The position numbers and the translations under genes were made by a program. From the NCBI RefSeq assembly GCF_018070075.1, contig NZ_JAGPXE010000020.1:1-64000 (forward strand): DNA of 64,000 bases, read 5' to 3'. The notes under the pieces are model-generated. The model ran no database searches and was not told the origin of the DNA. It was given only the letters and a program-made list of their open reading frames with translations. Below are positions 1 to 8,905 of this stretch, piece by piece (position 1 is the first letter of the stretch; each line of letters opens with the position of its first letter). Source of the stretch: Saccharopolyspora endophytica (GTDB lineage: Bacteria; Actinomycetota; Actinomycetes; Mycobacteriales; Pseudonocardiaceae).

Positions 1-32
1 CTACTGAGACGAAAACTGAGACTGGACATGCG

Positions 33-66
33 AGAGGCCCGGAAGCGAGATCGCTTCCGGGCCTCT
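33..66 (-). terminator. Terminator hairpin of tRNA-Ser
   Basis: A perfect 16-bp inverted repeat (arms 33-48 and 51-66, AGAGGCCCGG at the outer end) lies just past the 3' end of the minus-strand tRNA-Ser gene. It would fold into a long GC-rich hairpin and most likely ends the tRNA transcript. No strong T-run follows. Confidence 0.7.
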
Positions 67-72
67 GACCTG

Positions 73-158
73 CGGAGGATACGGGATTCGAACCCGTGAG
101 GGCTATTAACCCAACACGATTTCCAATCGTGCGCCTTAGGCCGCTCGGCCAATCCTCC
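73..158 (-). tRNA. tRNA-Ser (anticodon GGA)
   Basis: Read on the minus strand, the sequence starts GGAGGATTGGCCGAGC and ends GGGTTCGAATCCCGTATCCTCCG, forming a 7-bp acceptor stem (151-158 with 74-80), a T-arm with GGTTCGAATCC and a long class II variable arm. The anticodon loop reads TTGGAAA, giving anticodon GGA, which decodes serine UCC/UCU. CCA is not encoded. The gene runs away from the SRP RNA and dnaX. Confidence 0.95.
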
Positions 159-283
159 GTGCGGAAGCCTAACAGGGCGATTCGGCGAAGCGGATAGGGG
201 GTCTGAGCTGCGGTGACCACTGGTGGCGCGAGTCGCGGGCCCCGGTTTTACGGGCGGGGGCCGCGTCTGGGTACACTGTCCGT

Positions 284-371
284 GGACCTCGTGCGGCGTC
301 CATCCTGTGAACTCCCCCAGGGCCGGAAGGCAGCAAGGGTAAGCGGGCTCTGACGGGTGCACGGGGTCCCC
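284..371 (+). ncRNA. ffs: Signal recognition particle RNA (small, 4.5S-type)
   Basis: This RNA binds Ffh and targets nascent membrane proteins to the membrane. The conserved domain IV core GGGCCGGAAGGCAGCAAGGG is present at about 318-340, and the ends GGACCTCGTGC and GCACGGGGTCC pair to close the molecule. A TACACT -10 box at 272-277 fits a start near 284, and CCTTACTTTT follows the 3' end. The location directly upstream of dnaX is the usual actinobacterial arrangement. The exact ends are estimated from the stem. Confidence 0.92.
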
Positions 372-433
372 TTACTTTTCAGGGAAGCTCACCCTGGTCC
401 GAGTTGTCAGCCCGACCGCGTAGGGTTCCGACC

Positions 434-2662
434 GTGGCGCTCGCCCTTTACCGCAAGTACCGTCCGTCGACCTTCGCCGAGGTCGCCGGGCAGGAACACG
501 TCACCGAGCCGTTGCGGACCGCGCTGTCCGCCGGGCGGATCAACCACGCGTACCTGTTCTCCGGCCCTAGAGGCTGCGGCAAGACCTCCAGCGCGCGCAT
601 CCTGGCGCGGTCGCTGAACTGCGCCCAGGGACCGACGGCGGACCCGTGCGGCGAGTGCGACTCCTGCGTGTCGCTCGCGCCCGAGGGCGGCGGCAGCGTC
701 GACGTCGTCGAGCTCGACGCGGCCAGCCACGGTGGTGTCGACGACACCCGCGAGCTGCGGGACCGCGCGTTCTTCGCGCCGGCCCAGTCGCGGTACCGGA
801 TCTTCATCATCGACGAGGCCCACATGGTCACCACGCAGGGCTTCAACGCCCTGCTGAAGATCGTCGAGGAGCCTCCGGAACACCTGATCTTCGTCTTCGC
901 CACCACCGAACCGGACAAGGTGCTGACCACCATCCGGTCCCGGACCCACCACTACCCGTTCCGGCTGATGCCGCCGGGCGTGATGCGCGAGCTGGTGGAG
1001 CGGATCTGCGCCGATGAGGGCGTCAAGGTCGAACCGGCGGTGTTCCCGCTGGTCATCCGGGCTGGTGGCGGTTCGGCGCGAGACACCCTGAGCGTGCTCG
1101 ACCAGCTGCTGGCCGGTGCCGGGGACGAGGGCGTCACCTACGAGCGGGCCGTCGCGCTGCTCGGGGTCACCGACGTCGCGCTGATCGACGACATGGTCGA
1201 CGCGCTCGCGGCGGGCGACGCCGCCTCCGTCTACGGCACGGTCGAGCGGCTGGTGGAGGCCGGGCACGACCCGCGCCGCTTCGGTTCCGACCTGCTGGAC
1301 CGGCTGCGCGACCTGGTGCTGCTCAGCTCCGTCCCGGACGCGGGCGAGCGGGGTCTGGTGGAGACCACTGGCGACGAGCTCACCCGCATGCAGCAGCAGT
1401 CCGAGCAGCTGGGCGCGGCGACGCTGTCGAGGTTCGCCGAGATCGTCCACACCGGACTGTCCGAGATGCGCGGAGCCACGGCGCCGCGCCTGCTGCTGGA
1501 ACTGCTGTGCGCGCGGATGCTGCTGCCGGCCGTGTCCGACTCGGAAACCGCGCTGCTGCAACGGCTCGAACGCGTCGAGCGCCGGATGACCATCGCGCCG
1601 GGCGAGGCCCCGGCCGCGGAACCCGGTGCCGCGCCCCCGGTTTCGAGTGACGGCGACAGGCCGAAGCGGGTCTTCCAGCGACCGCACGAGCGCGCCGCCG
1701 CCGAAACCGCGCAGGAGGCGCCCGCGCCGAAACCGGCGGAAACCCCTGCCGCGCAGGAGAAGCCCGCGCCCGCTCCGGCGCCTGAACCGGCACCGCAGCG
1801 GCCCGCCGCGCAGGCCGAGACGCCCGCCGCAGCATCGCAGCCGCAGCGTCCCGCCGAGCCGCCGCGCCCGCCGGAACCGGCCCCGGAACCCGCCCGGCCC
1901 GCTGCGTCCGCTCCCGCCGCGCCTGCCGCCTCGCAGCCCGCCGCGTCCGCGCCGAACGGGTTCGACGCCGCGGCCGTGCGCCGGGTGTGGACCGACGTGC
2001 TGCAGGGCGTCGCCAAGCGCAACCGGCCGACGCAGGCGCTGCTGCTCAACGCCACCGTGCAGGACCTCAACGACGGCGTGCTGGTGCTGTCGATGCCGAC
2101 GTCCGGGCTGGTCAAGCAGCTCGCGCAGCAGCGGCGGCTGGACTTCGTCCGGGAATCGCTGCGCGAGGTCGTCGGCGGCGAGTGGGACATCCAGTGCGTC
2201 GAAGCCGGGGCGGCCCCGCCCGCCCGGCCTGCCGCGCCGAAGCAGCCCCCGCAGCCACCGCAGCGCCCGTCGCAGCAGCAGGCCGCCGCGCCGCCGCAGC
2301 AGCCCGCGGAGCAGCGCCCGCCGGAGCCGAAGCCCTCCCAGGGCAACGGGCAGGGCCCCAACGGTGCTGCTCAGCAGCGCAATCCCGGTGGTGCGCGCGG
2401 TGGTTCGGTTCCGCGCCCGCCGGAACCCGATGACATCCCGCCGCCGCCGGAGCCCCCGGACGAGGAGCCCCCGCCGGACGACATCCCGCCACCACCGGAG
2501 CCGCAGCGCCCCGCAGCACCGGAACCGGAGGACGAAGACCCGGAGTCGATGCTCGCGGAGTCCTCCCCGATGGAGGCCGGAACGCGCGTCGGGCGCGATC
2601 CCGACTCGGCGGCCGTCGAGCTCTTCGAACGGGAGCTGGGCGCTCGCCGCATCGAGGGCTGA
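434..2662 (+). CDS. dnaX: DNA polymerase III subunits gamma/tau
   Basis: Clamp-loader ATPase of the replisome that loads the sliding clamp. From the GTG at 434 the protein begins VALALYRKYRPSTF, the canonical N-terminus; an upstream in-frame TTG at 404 gives an atypical leader and is rejected. Walker A is GPRGCGKTS (residues 44-52), followed by a four-cysteine zinc module ending CGECDSC, a Walker B FIIDEAH and an SRT sensor near TTIRSRTHH. Residues beyond about 390 form a very long Pro/Ala/Glu-rich linker with a folded island (about 510-595), then a second acidic proline tract rich in DDIPPPPEP. At 742 aa it is tau-length; the linker is long for the family. It follows the SRP RNA and converges on the S9 peptidase gene. 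Confidence 0.95.
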   Translation: MALALYRKYRPSTFAEVAGQEHVTEPLRTALSAGRINHAYLFSGPRGCGKTSSARILARSLNCAQGPTADPCGECDSCVSLAPEGGGSVDVVELDAASHGGVDDTRELRDRAFFAPAQSRYRIFIIDEAHMVTTQGFNALLKIVEEPPEHLIFVFATTEPDKVLTTIRSRTHHYPFRLMPPGVMRELVERICADEGVKVEPAVFPLVIRAGGGSARDTLSVLDQLLAGAGDEGVTYERAVALLGVTDVALIDDMVDALAAGDAASVYGTVERLVEAGHDPRRFGSDLLDRLRDLVLLSSVPDAGERGLVETTGDELTRMQQQSEQLGAATLSRFAEIVHTGLSEMRGATAPRLLLELLCARMLLPAVSDSETALLQRLERVERRMTIAPGEAPAAEPGAAPPVSSDGDRPKRVFQRPHERAAAETAQEAPAPKPAETPAAQEKPAPAPAPEPAPQRPAAQAETPAAASQPQRPAEPPRPPEPAPEPARPAASAPAAPAASQPAASAPNGFDAAAVRRVWTDVLQGVAKRNRPTQALLLNATVQDLNDGVLVLSMPTSGLVKQLAQQRRLDFVRESLREVVGGEWDIQCVEAGAAPPARPAAPKQPPQPPQRPSQQQAAAPPQQPAEQRPPEPKPSQGNGQGPNGAAQQRNPGGARGGSVPRPPEPDDIPPPPEPPDEEPPPDDIPPPPEPQRPAAPEPEDEDPESMLAESSPMEAGTRVGRDPDSAAVELFERELGARRIEG

Positions 2663-2668
2663 CGTCGG

Positions 2669-4471
2669 TCAGCCGAGGTGCCGGCCCAGGAAGGCGAGGG
2701 CCTTCGGGTAGGCGTCGAGGCGGTTGGAGCGCTTGGCGAGACCGTGGCCCTCGTCGGGGTACACGTGGAACTCGCACGCGACGTCGTTGCCGCGCACCGC
2801 TTCCACGATCTGCTCGGCCTCGGTCAGCGGCACGCGCGGATCGTTGGCGCCGTGGAGGACGAACAGCGGCGCCGCGATGGAGGAGACGCGGGTGAGCGGG
2901 GACGCCTCGCGGAGGAAGTCGGCATCGGTGGCGAGGCTGCCGTACTCGCGTTCCCGGTGGGCCCGCCGGTAGGGCGCGGTGTTCTCCAGGAACGTGACCA
3001 GCGAGGAGATGCCGACGATGTCCACGCCCGCCGCCCACAGCCCGGGCTGGAAGGCCAGTCCCGCGAGCACCATGTAGCCGCCGTAGGAACCGCCCCACAG
3101 CGCGGCGCGGGAGGGGTCGACACCCACCTCGGGCAGCCACCGGTGCAGGTCGGCGAGGTCGTCGACGGATTCGAGCCGGTTGCGGGCGTCGTCGGCCGAG
3201 TACCAGTTCTTGCCGTAGCCGGTGGAGCCCCGGACGTTGGGCACCAGCACCGTGTGGCCGCGCGCGACCATCGCCTGCACCAGCGGGTGGAACGCGCGCA
3301 CCGACTGGCTCTCCGGGCCGCCGTGGATGAGCAGGACGGCCGACCCGTCCGGCTCCGCCGGGGCGTAGCGGAAGCACGGGATCTCCTGGCCGTCGCGAGC
3401 GGGAACCCGGTGCGTGGTCGGCTCGGCGAGGGCTTCCCCGGCCAGCTGCGCCGCCGAGAACGTCAGCGGGGCGCAGGTGCGGGCGGTGGTGTCCACGATC
3501 AGCACGTCACCGGGAGAGGTGGGGGAGCTGAAGGTGAGCGCGGCGAACCGGGAGTCCGGTGACCAGACCGGCTCGGGCAGCGGGAATCCGCACCAGCCCT
3601 CGGTCGGCAGCGCGATGGCCATCAGGTGCTCGCCGGTCTCGGCGTCGTGCAGGGCGGGCCGGTGCGCGCCGTCGACGGCGGTCAGCACCAGCAGGGTGCG
3701 CCCGTCCGGCGACAACCGGCCGGTGAGGTCGTGCGTCGGGGAGGTCACCAGCCACCGGGGCTCGCCAGTGCGCGGGTCCAGTCGCGCGATGCCGGTGTGC
3801 TCGCGCTCGGCGTCGCTGGTCACGACGAGCCCTCCGGCCTGCCACCCGGGGTTCAGGTGGCGCGCGGCGACGTCGCGGCCGGTGAGCGCGCGCAGCCGGT
3901 CGGCTCCGGTCTCGGGCATGGTGTCGGCCAGGATCACCTGGTCCGACAGGGGTTTCGCGGCGGGCACGGTGATGGCCGCGTAGCGGGAGTCGGGGGAGAC
4001 CGAGACCTCGGCGACCATGCCGCCGCCGTCGTAGAGGACGTGCTCCTCGCCGGTGACGACGCTGCGGATCACCACGTCGAAGTCGACGCCGTTGCGGCGG
4101 TTGGTGGCGTAGACGATGCGGCCGGGCAGCACGTCGAGCAGCCGGTGCACGTGCTCGGGGTCGCGGACCAGCGGCTCCAGTTCGGACAGCCGGGCCGGGC
4201 GCCGCCGGCGGTCGTCGAGGCGCAGCAGCGAGAGCTGGCCGCGTTCGTTGCCGTCGCTGTCGTGCTGCACCACCACGGCGCGTTCGCCGGGCAGGTACCG
4301 GCCGGTGACGGCACCGGCCAGCGCGGTCAGCTCGGTGCGCCGGTCGTCGGCGAGCTCCACCAGTTGCACCGACCCGGACTCGTCGCAGCCCGCGAGCACC
4401 CGTCCGTCGTCACTCACGTCGAACGCGCGCCAGGTGGTCAGTTCCAGGAGCCGCGTGATGTCCAGCGTCAC
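2669..4471 (-). CDS. S9 family (prolyl oligopeptidase-type) serine peptidase
   Basis: Probably cytoplasmic acylaminoacyl or oligopeptidase-type hydrolase; no signal peptide is seen. The 600-aa protein has an N-terminal beta-propeller-like half (about 1-340) and a C-terminal alpha/beta-hydrolase domain. The nucleophile lies in GGSYGGYM (Ser near residue 462), the acid in HGANDPRVP and the histidine in DEGHGLAKR. GTG at 4471 is the chosen start. The gene ends 6 bp from the dnaX stop in convergent orientation and is divergent from ybaB. Substrate unknown. A second S9 peptidase lies at 45434-47269. Confidence 0.88.
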   Translation of the reverse strand: MTLDITRLLELTTWRAFDVSDDGRVLAGCDESGSVQLVELADDRRTELTALAGAVTGRYLPGERAVVVQHDSDGNERGQLSLLRLDDRRRRPARLSELEPLVRDPEHVHRLLDVLPGRIVYATNRRNGVDFDVVIRSVVTGEEHVLYDGGGMVAEVSVSPDSRYAAITVPAAKPLSDQVILADTMPETGADRLRALTGRDVAARHLNPGWQAGGLVVTSDAEREHTGIARLDPRTGEPRWLVTSPTHDLTGRLSPDGRTLLVLTAVDGAHRPALHDAETGEHLMAIALPTEGWCGFPLPEPVWSPDSRFAALTFSSPTSPGDVLIVDTTARTCAPLTFSAAQLAGEALAEPTTHRVPARDGQEIPCFRYAPAEPDGSAVLLIHGGPESQSVRAFHPLVQAMVARGHTVLVPNVRGSTGYGKNWYSADDARNRLESVDDLADLHRWLPEVGVDPSRAALWGGSYGGYMVLAGLAFQPGLWAAGVDIVGISSLVTFLENTAPYRRAHREREYGSLATDADFLREASPLTRVSSIAAPLFVLHGANDPRVPLTEAEQIVEAVRGNDVACEFHVYPDEGHGLAKRSNRLDAYPKALAFLGRHLG

Positions 4472-4607
4472 GTGATCACCCTGTCACGTCGCGTGATGAC
4501 GACCAAGCCGACCGGACGAGACGGCCCCGGAACCGGGTCGCGGCAGAACCTCTACGCTGGTCTTGTGCCCCGTGCGGGGGTACTCACCCGGGCGATGAGG
4601 AGTAACG

Positions 4608-4952
4608 GTGCAGCCAGGTGGCCAGCCGAACATGCAGCAGATCATGGAACAGGCGCAGAAGATGCAGGAGCAGCTGATGTCTGCGCAGCAGGAGCTCGCC
4701 GATGCGGAGGTCACCGGGAGTGCCGGTGGCGAGCTGGTGACCGCGACCGTCACCGGTGCCGGGGAGCTCAAGGGACTGGTGATCGACCCGAAGGCGGCCG
4801 ATCCCGAGGACACCGAGACGCTGGCGGACCTGGTCGTGGCGGCCGTTCGCGACGCCAACAGGGCCGCGCAGGAGTTGCAGGCGCAGAAGATGGGCCCGCT
4901 CACGGGCGGCCTGGGCGGCGGCCTGGGCGACCTGGGCCTGCCAGGCCTGTGA
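4608..4952 (+). CDS. ybaB: Nucleoid-associated protein, YbaB/EbfC family
   Basis: Small dimeric DNA-binding protein found next to dnaX and recR in most bacteria. The 114-aa product starts at a GTG preceded by ATGAGGAG. It has the typical glutamine/methionine-rich first helix ([16 protein letters not shown]), the beta sheet [21 protein letters not shown] and the second helix [15 protein letters not shown]. The C-terminal tail is glycine-rich ([14 protein letters not shown]). The neighbour recR is downstream, separated by about 230 bp containing a hairpin repeat. Confidence 0.93.
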   Translation: MQPGGQPNMQQIMEQAQKMQEQLMSAQQELADAEVTGSAGGELVTATVTGAGELKGLVIDPKAADPEDTETLADLVVAAVRDANRAAQELQAQKMGPLTGGLGGGLGDLGLPGL

Positions 4953-5002
4953 TCAGCGAGGAGGTTGGTGGTCTGCTTGCGTGGCGGTGCGGTTAGCGGA
5001 AC

Positions 5003-5088
5003 CTGAGGCGGCCCTCCTGCTCCGGGCGCCCCGACTCATGTATGCCAATACACAGCGTCGAGGCGTCCTCGCAGGAGAACCACCTCAG
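5003..5088. repeat. Long imperfect palindrome between ybaB and recR
   Basis: Paired segments share a single centre near 5045.5: CTGAGG (5003-5008) with CCTCAG (5083-5088), CTCCTGC (5014-5020) with GCAGGAG (5071-5077), and TGTAT (5039-5043) with ATACA (5048-5052) around the loop GCCA. Several remaining arm mismatches are transitions that would be G-U pairs in RNA. This suggests a foldback element or structured leader upstream of recR rather than a simple terminator. Confidence 0.6.
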
Positions 5089-5182
5089 AACCCGCGGCGG
5101 TGCCGGCTGCTGGGCTGGTGAACGAGAAAGCGGCTCCGCCGCTTGGAAGACCACAACATCCGCAACTTCTAAGCGAGTCGAC

Positions 5183-5779
5183 GTGTACGAGGGTCCGGTA
5201 CAGGATTTGATCGATGAGCTGGGACGTCTTCCCGGCATCGGTCCGAAGAGCGCGCAGCGCATCGCCTTTCACCTGCTGGCCGCGGAGCCGGCGGACGTGA
5301 CCCGGCTGCAGGAGGTCCTGCAGCAGGTCAAGGAGGGCGTGGTGTTCTGCGACGTCTGCGGCAACGTCTCCGAGGAGACGACCTGCCGCATCTGCCGGGA
5401 CGCCCGGCGGGACAAGACGCTGGTCTGCGTGGTGGAGGAGCCCAAGGACGTGCTCGCGGTGGAGCGCACCCGCGAGTTCAAGGGCCGCTACCACGTGCTC
5501 GGTGGTGCGCTGGATCCGCTGTCGGGCGTCGGACCGGATCAGCTCCGGGTCCGGGAGCTGCTGGCGCGGATCGGGACCGACGAGATCAGCGAGGTGATCA
5601 TCGCGACGGACCCGAACACCGAGGGCGAGGCGACCGCGACATATTTGGTGCGGATGTTGCGCGACTTCCCGGGTCTGAACGTCACGCGGCTCGCTTCCGG
5701 ACTTCCGATGGGTGGCGACCTCGAGTTCGCCGATGAATTGACGCTCGGTCGGGCGCTGTCCGGTCGGCGTTCGATGTAG
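5183..5779 (+). CDS. recR: Recombination mediator protein RecR
   Basis: Acts with RecF/RecO in loading RecA at gaps. Starting at GTG 5183 ([20 protein letters not shown]) the protein is 198 aa, the family's usual length. It shows a helix-hairpin-helix ([17 protein letters not shown]), a four-cysteine zinc finger (CDVCGN...CRICRD), a Toprim domain (VCVVEEPKD ... [12 protein letters not shown]) and the Walker-like C-terminal end. An open frame continues upstream to 5042 but encodes sequence inside the palindromic repeat, so the longer start is rejected. Confidence 0.95.
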   Translation: MYEGPVQDLIDELGRLPGIGPKSAQRIAFHLLAAEPADVTRLQEVLQQVKEGVVFCDVCGNVSEETTCRICRDARRDKTLVCVVEEPKDVLAVERTREFKGRYHVLGGALDPLSGVGPDQLRVRELLARIGTDEISEVIIATDPNTEGEATATYLVRMLRDFPGLNVTRLASGLPMGGDLEFADELTLGRALSGRRSM

Positions 5780-6106
5780 TAGGCGCGAACGTTTAAAACG
5801 CGAACAAATCAATAGCGAGAACGGCGGCGCCTTTCTTCTCGGACTCCCGGGAGGTCAGGCGCCGTCTTCGTGTCCGAGGAAACAAGTCGCCAGGGTCTTG
5901 ACTAGGACGATTCCTTCCTCTATTCGCCCGCGTTTAGCGGAGAACTCGCAGTTCTGGCAAGGTCCCTCTTTTGCCCGATTGATCCGAGTTCGCTAAGGAT
6001 CGCCTAAGTAGCGCGATCGTAACCTTGATTGTTCCATTCCCCTCCTTTCGAGGGTTACTCTCACGGAACTCTGCTGCCTCTGGACACAAACGGGTGGGTA
6101 AATCCA
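5780..6106 (+). other. Intergenic recR to substrate-binding protein: terminator and probable promoter
   Basis: No gene is seen in these 327 bases. The first part holds the recR terminator hairpin. Further on, TTGACT followed 17 bases later by TATTCG (about 5897-5925) is a weak candidate sigma70-type promoter for the peptide transporter. The remaining AT-richer stretch up to the ATG at 6107 could be a long 5' leader. Confidence 0.35.
5821..5870 (+). terminator. Terminator-like hairpin after recR
   Basis: GGCGCCT (5826-5832) pairs with AGGCGCC (5857-5863), with flanking ACGG/CCGT extending the stem, then CTTCG follows. It lies about 40 bp after the recR stop and probably separates it from the transporter operon. 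Confidence 0.55.
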
Positions 6107-7801
6107 ATGAGTAGAGCTCCATCGGTGCGGCGAAGCGGAACCCGCTCTCTGCGTCGGATCATCACGGTCGGCATCGCATTCGCCACTGCTGCGTCCCTGG
6201 CGGGCTGCGCGCAATCCGAGCGCGGGGCCGGTGGCGGAGAGGGCGGCACCTTCACCTTCGGTGCGGCCGGTGCTCCGGACCTGTTCGACCCCTTCTACGC
6301 CTCCGACGGGGAGACCTTCCGCGTCACCCGCCAGCTGATGGAGGGCCTGGTCAACTTCAAGCCCGGCTCGGTCGAGGTCGAACCCTCGCTGGCCGAGAGC
6401 TGGGAGCACACCCCGGACGGCAAGACGTGGACGTTCAAGCTGCGCAGCGGCGTGAAGTTCCACGACGGCACGGACTTCAACTCCGACGCGGTCTGCAAGA
6501 ACTTCCAGCGCTGGTACAACCAGACCGGGGCCGGGCAGAACAACGCGCTGTCCTACTACTGGATCGAGAACTTCGGCGGCTTCGCCGACGGCAAGGCGCC
6601 CTCGCTGTTCCAGAACTGCGAGAACCCGGACCCGACGACCGCGGTCGTGCACCTGACCCGCGCGACCTCGAAGTTCCCCGACCTGCTGGGCCTTCCGTCG
6701 TTCAGCATGCAGTCGCCGACGGCGATGGAGAAGTACAAGGCCAACGACGTGCAGGCGCAGGGCGACAGCTTCGTCTACCCCGAGTACGCCAAGGCCCACC
6801 CGACCGGCACGGGGCCGTTCAAGTTCGACTCCTACGACCAGTCCAACGGCACCATCAAGCTGGTCCGCAACGACCAGTACTGGGGTGACAAGACCAAGGT
6901 CAACGAGCTGATCTTCCGGATCATCCCGGACGAGACCGTCCGCAAGCAGGAGCTGGAGTCGGGCGCGATCGACGGCTACGACTTCCCCAACGCCGCCGAC
7001 CTGAAGGCGCTGCGCGACGCGGGCCACAACGTCCAGGTCCGCGACCCGTTCAACATCATGTACCTGGGGATCACCCAGAAGAACAACCCGGCGCTGCAGA
7101 ACCTCAAGGTCCGGCAGGCCCTGGCCCACGCGGTGGACCGGGAGACGCTGGTCAAGGCCAACCTGCCGGAAGGCGCCTCGGTGGCCAGCCAGTTCTACCC
7201 GCAGAACGTCGACGGCTACGCGCCCGACGTGCAGCAGTACCCGCACGACCCGGCCAAGGCCAAGCAGCTGCTCGCCGAGGCGGGCGCGTCGAACCTGACG
7301 GTGAACTTCTACTGGCCGACCGAGGTCACCCGGCCCTACATGCCGGACCCGCAGGGCATCTACAACGCCCTCGCCGAGGACCTGCGCGAAGCGGGCATCA
7401 CCGTGAACCCGGTGAGCAAGCCGTGGAACGGCGGCTACATCGACGACGTCGACAACGCCAAGGCCGACATCTTCCTGCTCGGCTGGACCGGTGACTACAA
7501 CACGCCGGACAACTTCATCGGCACGTTCTTCGGCACGCCGACCAACCGGTTCTACACCGCGGGCGCGCCGTGGGGCGAGGACCTGGCGGGGCAGCTGCAG
7601 GCGGCCGACTCCGAGCCGGACGAGGCCAAGCGCACCTCGATGTACCAGGACATCAACCGCAAGCTGCTGTCCGAGTACCTGCCCGCGGTCCCGCTGTCGC
7701 ACTCGCCGCCGGCGATCGTGACGAGCTCCCGAGTCCAGGGTCTGGTGACCTCACCGCTGACCGCCGAAGAGTTCGCTTCGGTGAGCGTCTCGGAGCAGTG
7801 A
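6107..7801 (+). CDS. Peptide ABC transporter substrate-binding lipoprotein
   Basis: Extracellular, membrane-anchored receptor of an oligopeptide/dipeptide importer (SBP family 5). ATG at 6107 gives a signal peptide with an arginine-rich n-region (RRSGTRSLRRI), a hydrophobic core and the lipobox LAGC; the mature lipoprotein starts at that Cys. The 564-aa protein has the family features TFTFGAAGAPDLFDPFY near the N-terminus, WTFKLRSGVKFHDGTDFNSDAV and the C-terminal WTGDYNTPDNFIGTFF. An in-frame start at 6029 would mask the signal peptide. It heads a five-gene operon with permeases and ATPases that follow at short intervals. Substrate specificity is not visible. Confidence 0.92.
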   Translation: MSRAPSVRRSGTRSLRRIITVGIAFATAASLAGCAQSERGAGGGEGGTFTFGAAGAPDLFDPFYASDGETFRVTRQLMEGLVNFKPGSVEVEPSLAESWEHTPDGKTWTFKLRSGVKFHDGTDFNSDAVCKNFQRWYNQTGAGQNNALSYYWIENFGGFADGKAPSLFQNCENPDPTTAVVHLTRATSKFPDLLGLPSFSMQSPTAMEKYKANDVQAQGDSFVYPEYAKAHPTGTGPFKFDSYDQSNGTIKLVRNDQYWGDKTKVNELIFRIIPDETVRKQELESGAIDGYDFPNAADLKALRDAGHNVQVRDPFNIMYLGITQKNNPALQNLKVRQALAHAVDRETLVKANLPEGASVASQFYPQNVDGYAPDVQQYPHDPAKAKQLLAEAGASNLTVNFYWPTEVTRPYMPDPQGIYNALAEDLREAGITVNPVSKPWNGGYIDDVDNAKADIFLLGWTGDYNTPDNFIGTFFGTPTNRFYTAGAPWGEDLAGQLQAADSEPDEAKRTSMYQDINRKLLSEYLPAVPLSHSPPAIVTSSRVQGLVTSPLTAEEFASVSVSEQ

Positions 7802-7885
7802 TCCCGCGGTGCTGCGCGCGGGACCGGTTCGCACCGGTTCCGCGCGCAGCACCCGGTTCGCTGACTTGAACACGGGGGTTTTCGC

Positions 7886-8899
7886 GTGCTCCGCTTCACT
7901 GTTCGACGACTGGGACAGCTGGTCCTGGTCGTCTTCGTCCTGTCGATGCTGCTGTTCGGCTGGCTGCGCATGCTGCCGGGCGGACCGGTCTCGGCACTGC
8001 TGGGAGACCGCGCCACACCGGCGGCGCGGGAGCAGCTCGAGAAGGCTCTCGGGCTCGACCAGCCGATCTTCGTGCAGTACTTCAAGTTCCTCGGCCGGGC
8101 GATCACCGGCGACTTCGGCACCTCGACCGGGGTGCAGCGCGGTGACTCCGCGCTGGACGTGTTCATCACGCGCTTCCCGGCGACGCTGGAGCTGTCCATC
8201 CTGGCGCTGGCCCTGGCCGTGGTGGTCGGCATCCCGCTCGGGTACCTGGCCGCCCGCAAGCGCGGGGGATGGCTGGACAACCTGAGCATCACCTGGTCGC
8301 TGGTGGGCGTCGCCGTTCCGGTGTTCTTCCTGGCGTTCCTGCTGAAGTTCGTCTTCGCCATCGAGCTCGGCGCGCTGCCCGCGTCCGGGCGGCAGGACTC
8401 GGCGATCAACGCCACCCGGGTCACCGGCTTCTACATCCTCGACGGGTTGCTGACCCGCGAGTGGGACGCCTCCTCCTGGAACGCGCTGGTGCACCTCATC
8501 CTGCCCGCCATCGCGCTGTCGACCATCCCGTTCGCGGTGATCTTCCGGATCACCCGGGCCGCGGTGCTCGACGTGATGGACGAGGACTACGTGCGCACCG
8601 CGCGCGCGAAGGGCCTGGGGCAGATGGTGATCCGGCGCAGGCACATCCTGCACAACGCGATGCTGCCGGTGGTCACCACCATCGGCCTGCAGACCGGTGC
8701 GCTGCTGGCGGGCGCGGTGCTGACCGAGCGGGTGTTCAACATCGCCGGCATCGGGCAGGCCGTCGCGATCGGCTTCGAACGCAAGGACTTCCCGGTGCTG
8801 CAGGTGGTCATCCTGGCTTCCGCGATGGTCTACGTGCTGGTCAACCTCGTCGTCGACCTCTCGTACGCGTTGATCGACCCACGACTGCGGACACGGTGA
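7886..8899 (+). CDS. Peptide ABC transporter permease (DppB/OppB type)
   Basis: Inner-membrane permease of the importer, 337 aa, starting at GTG 7886 (MLRFTVRRLGQLVLVVFVLSMLLFGWLRMLPGGP). Six predicted membrane helices and the cytoplasmic EAA-like loop (VRTARAKGLGQMVIRRRHILHNAMLP) that contacts the ATPase are present. A large external segment lies between helices 1 and 2, as in DppB. The gene begins 84 bp after the substrate-binding protein and is followed 6 bp later by the second permease. Confidence 0.93.
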   Translation: MLRFTVRRLGQLVLVVFVLSMLLFGWLRMLPGGPVSALLGDRATPAAREQLEKALGLDQPIFVQYFKFLGRAITGDFGTSTGVQRGDSALDVFITRFPATLELSILALALAVVVGIPLGYLAARKRGGWLDNLSITWSLVGVAVPVFFLAFLLKFVFAIELGALPASGRQDSAINATRVTGFYILDGLLTREWDASSWNALVHLILPAIALSTIPFAVIFRITRAAVLDVMDEDYVRTARAKGLGQMVIRRRHILHNAMLPVVTTIGLQTGALLAGAVLTERVFNIAGIGQAVAIGFERKDFPVLQVVILASAMVYVLVNLVVDLSYALIDPRLRTR

Positions 8900-8905
8900 G
8901 GGACG

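Noticed and set aside
5042-5182. N-terminal extension of RecR to ATG 5042
   Set aside because: RecR homologs start at the position of GTG 5183, and the extension reads through the palindromic repeat.
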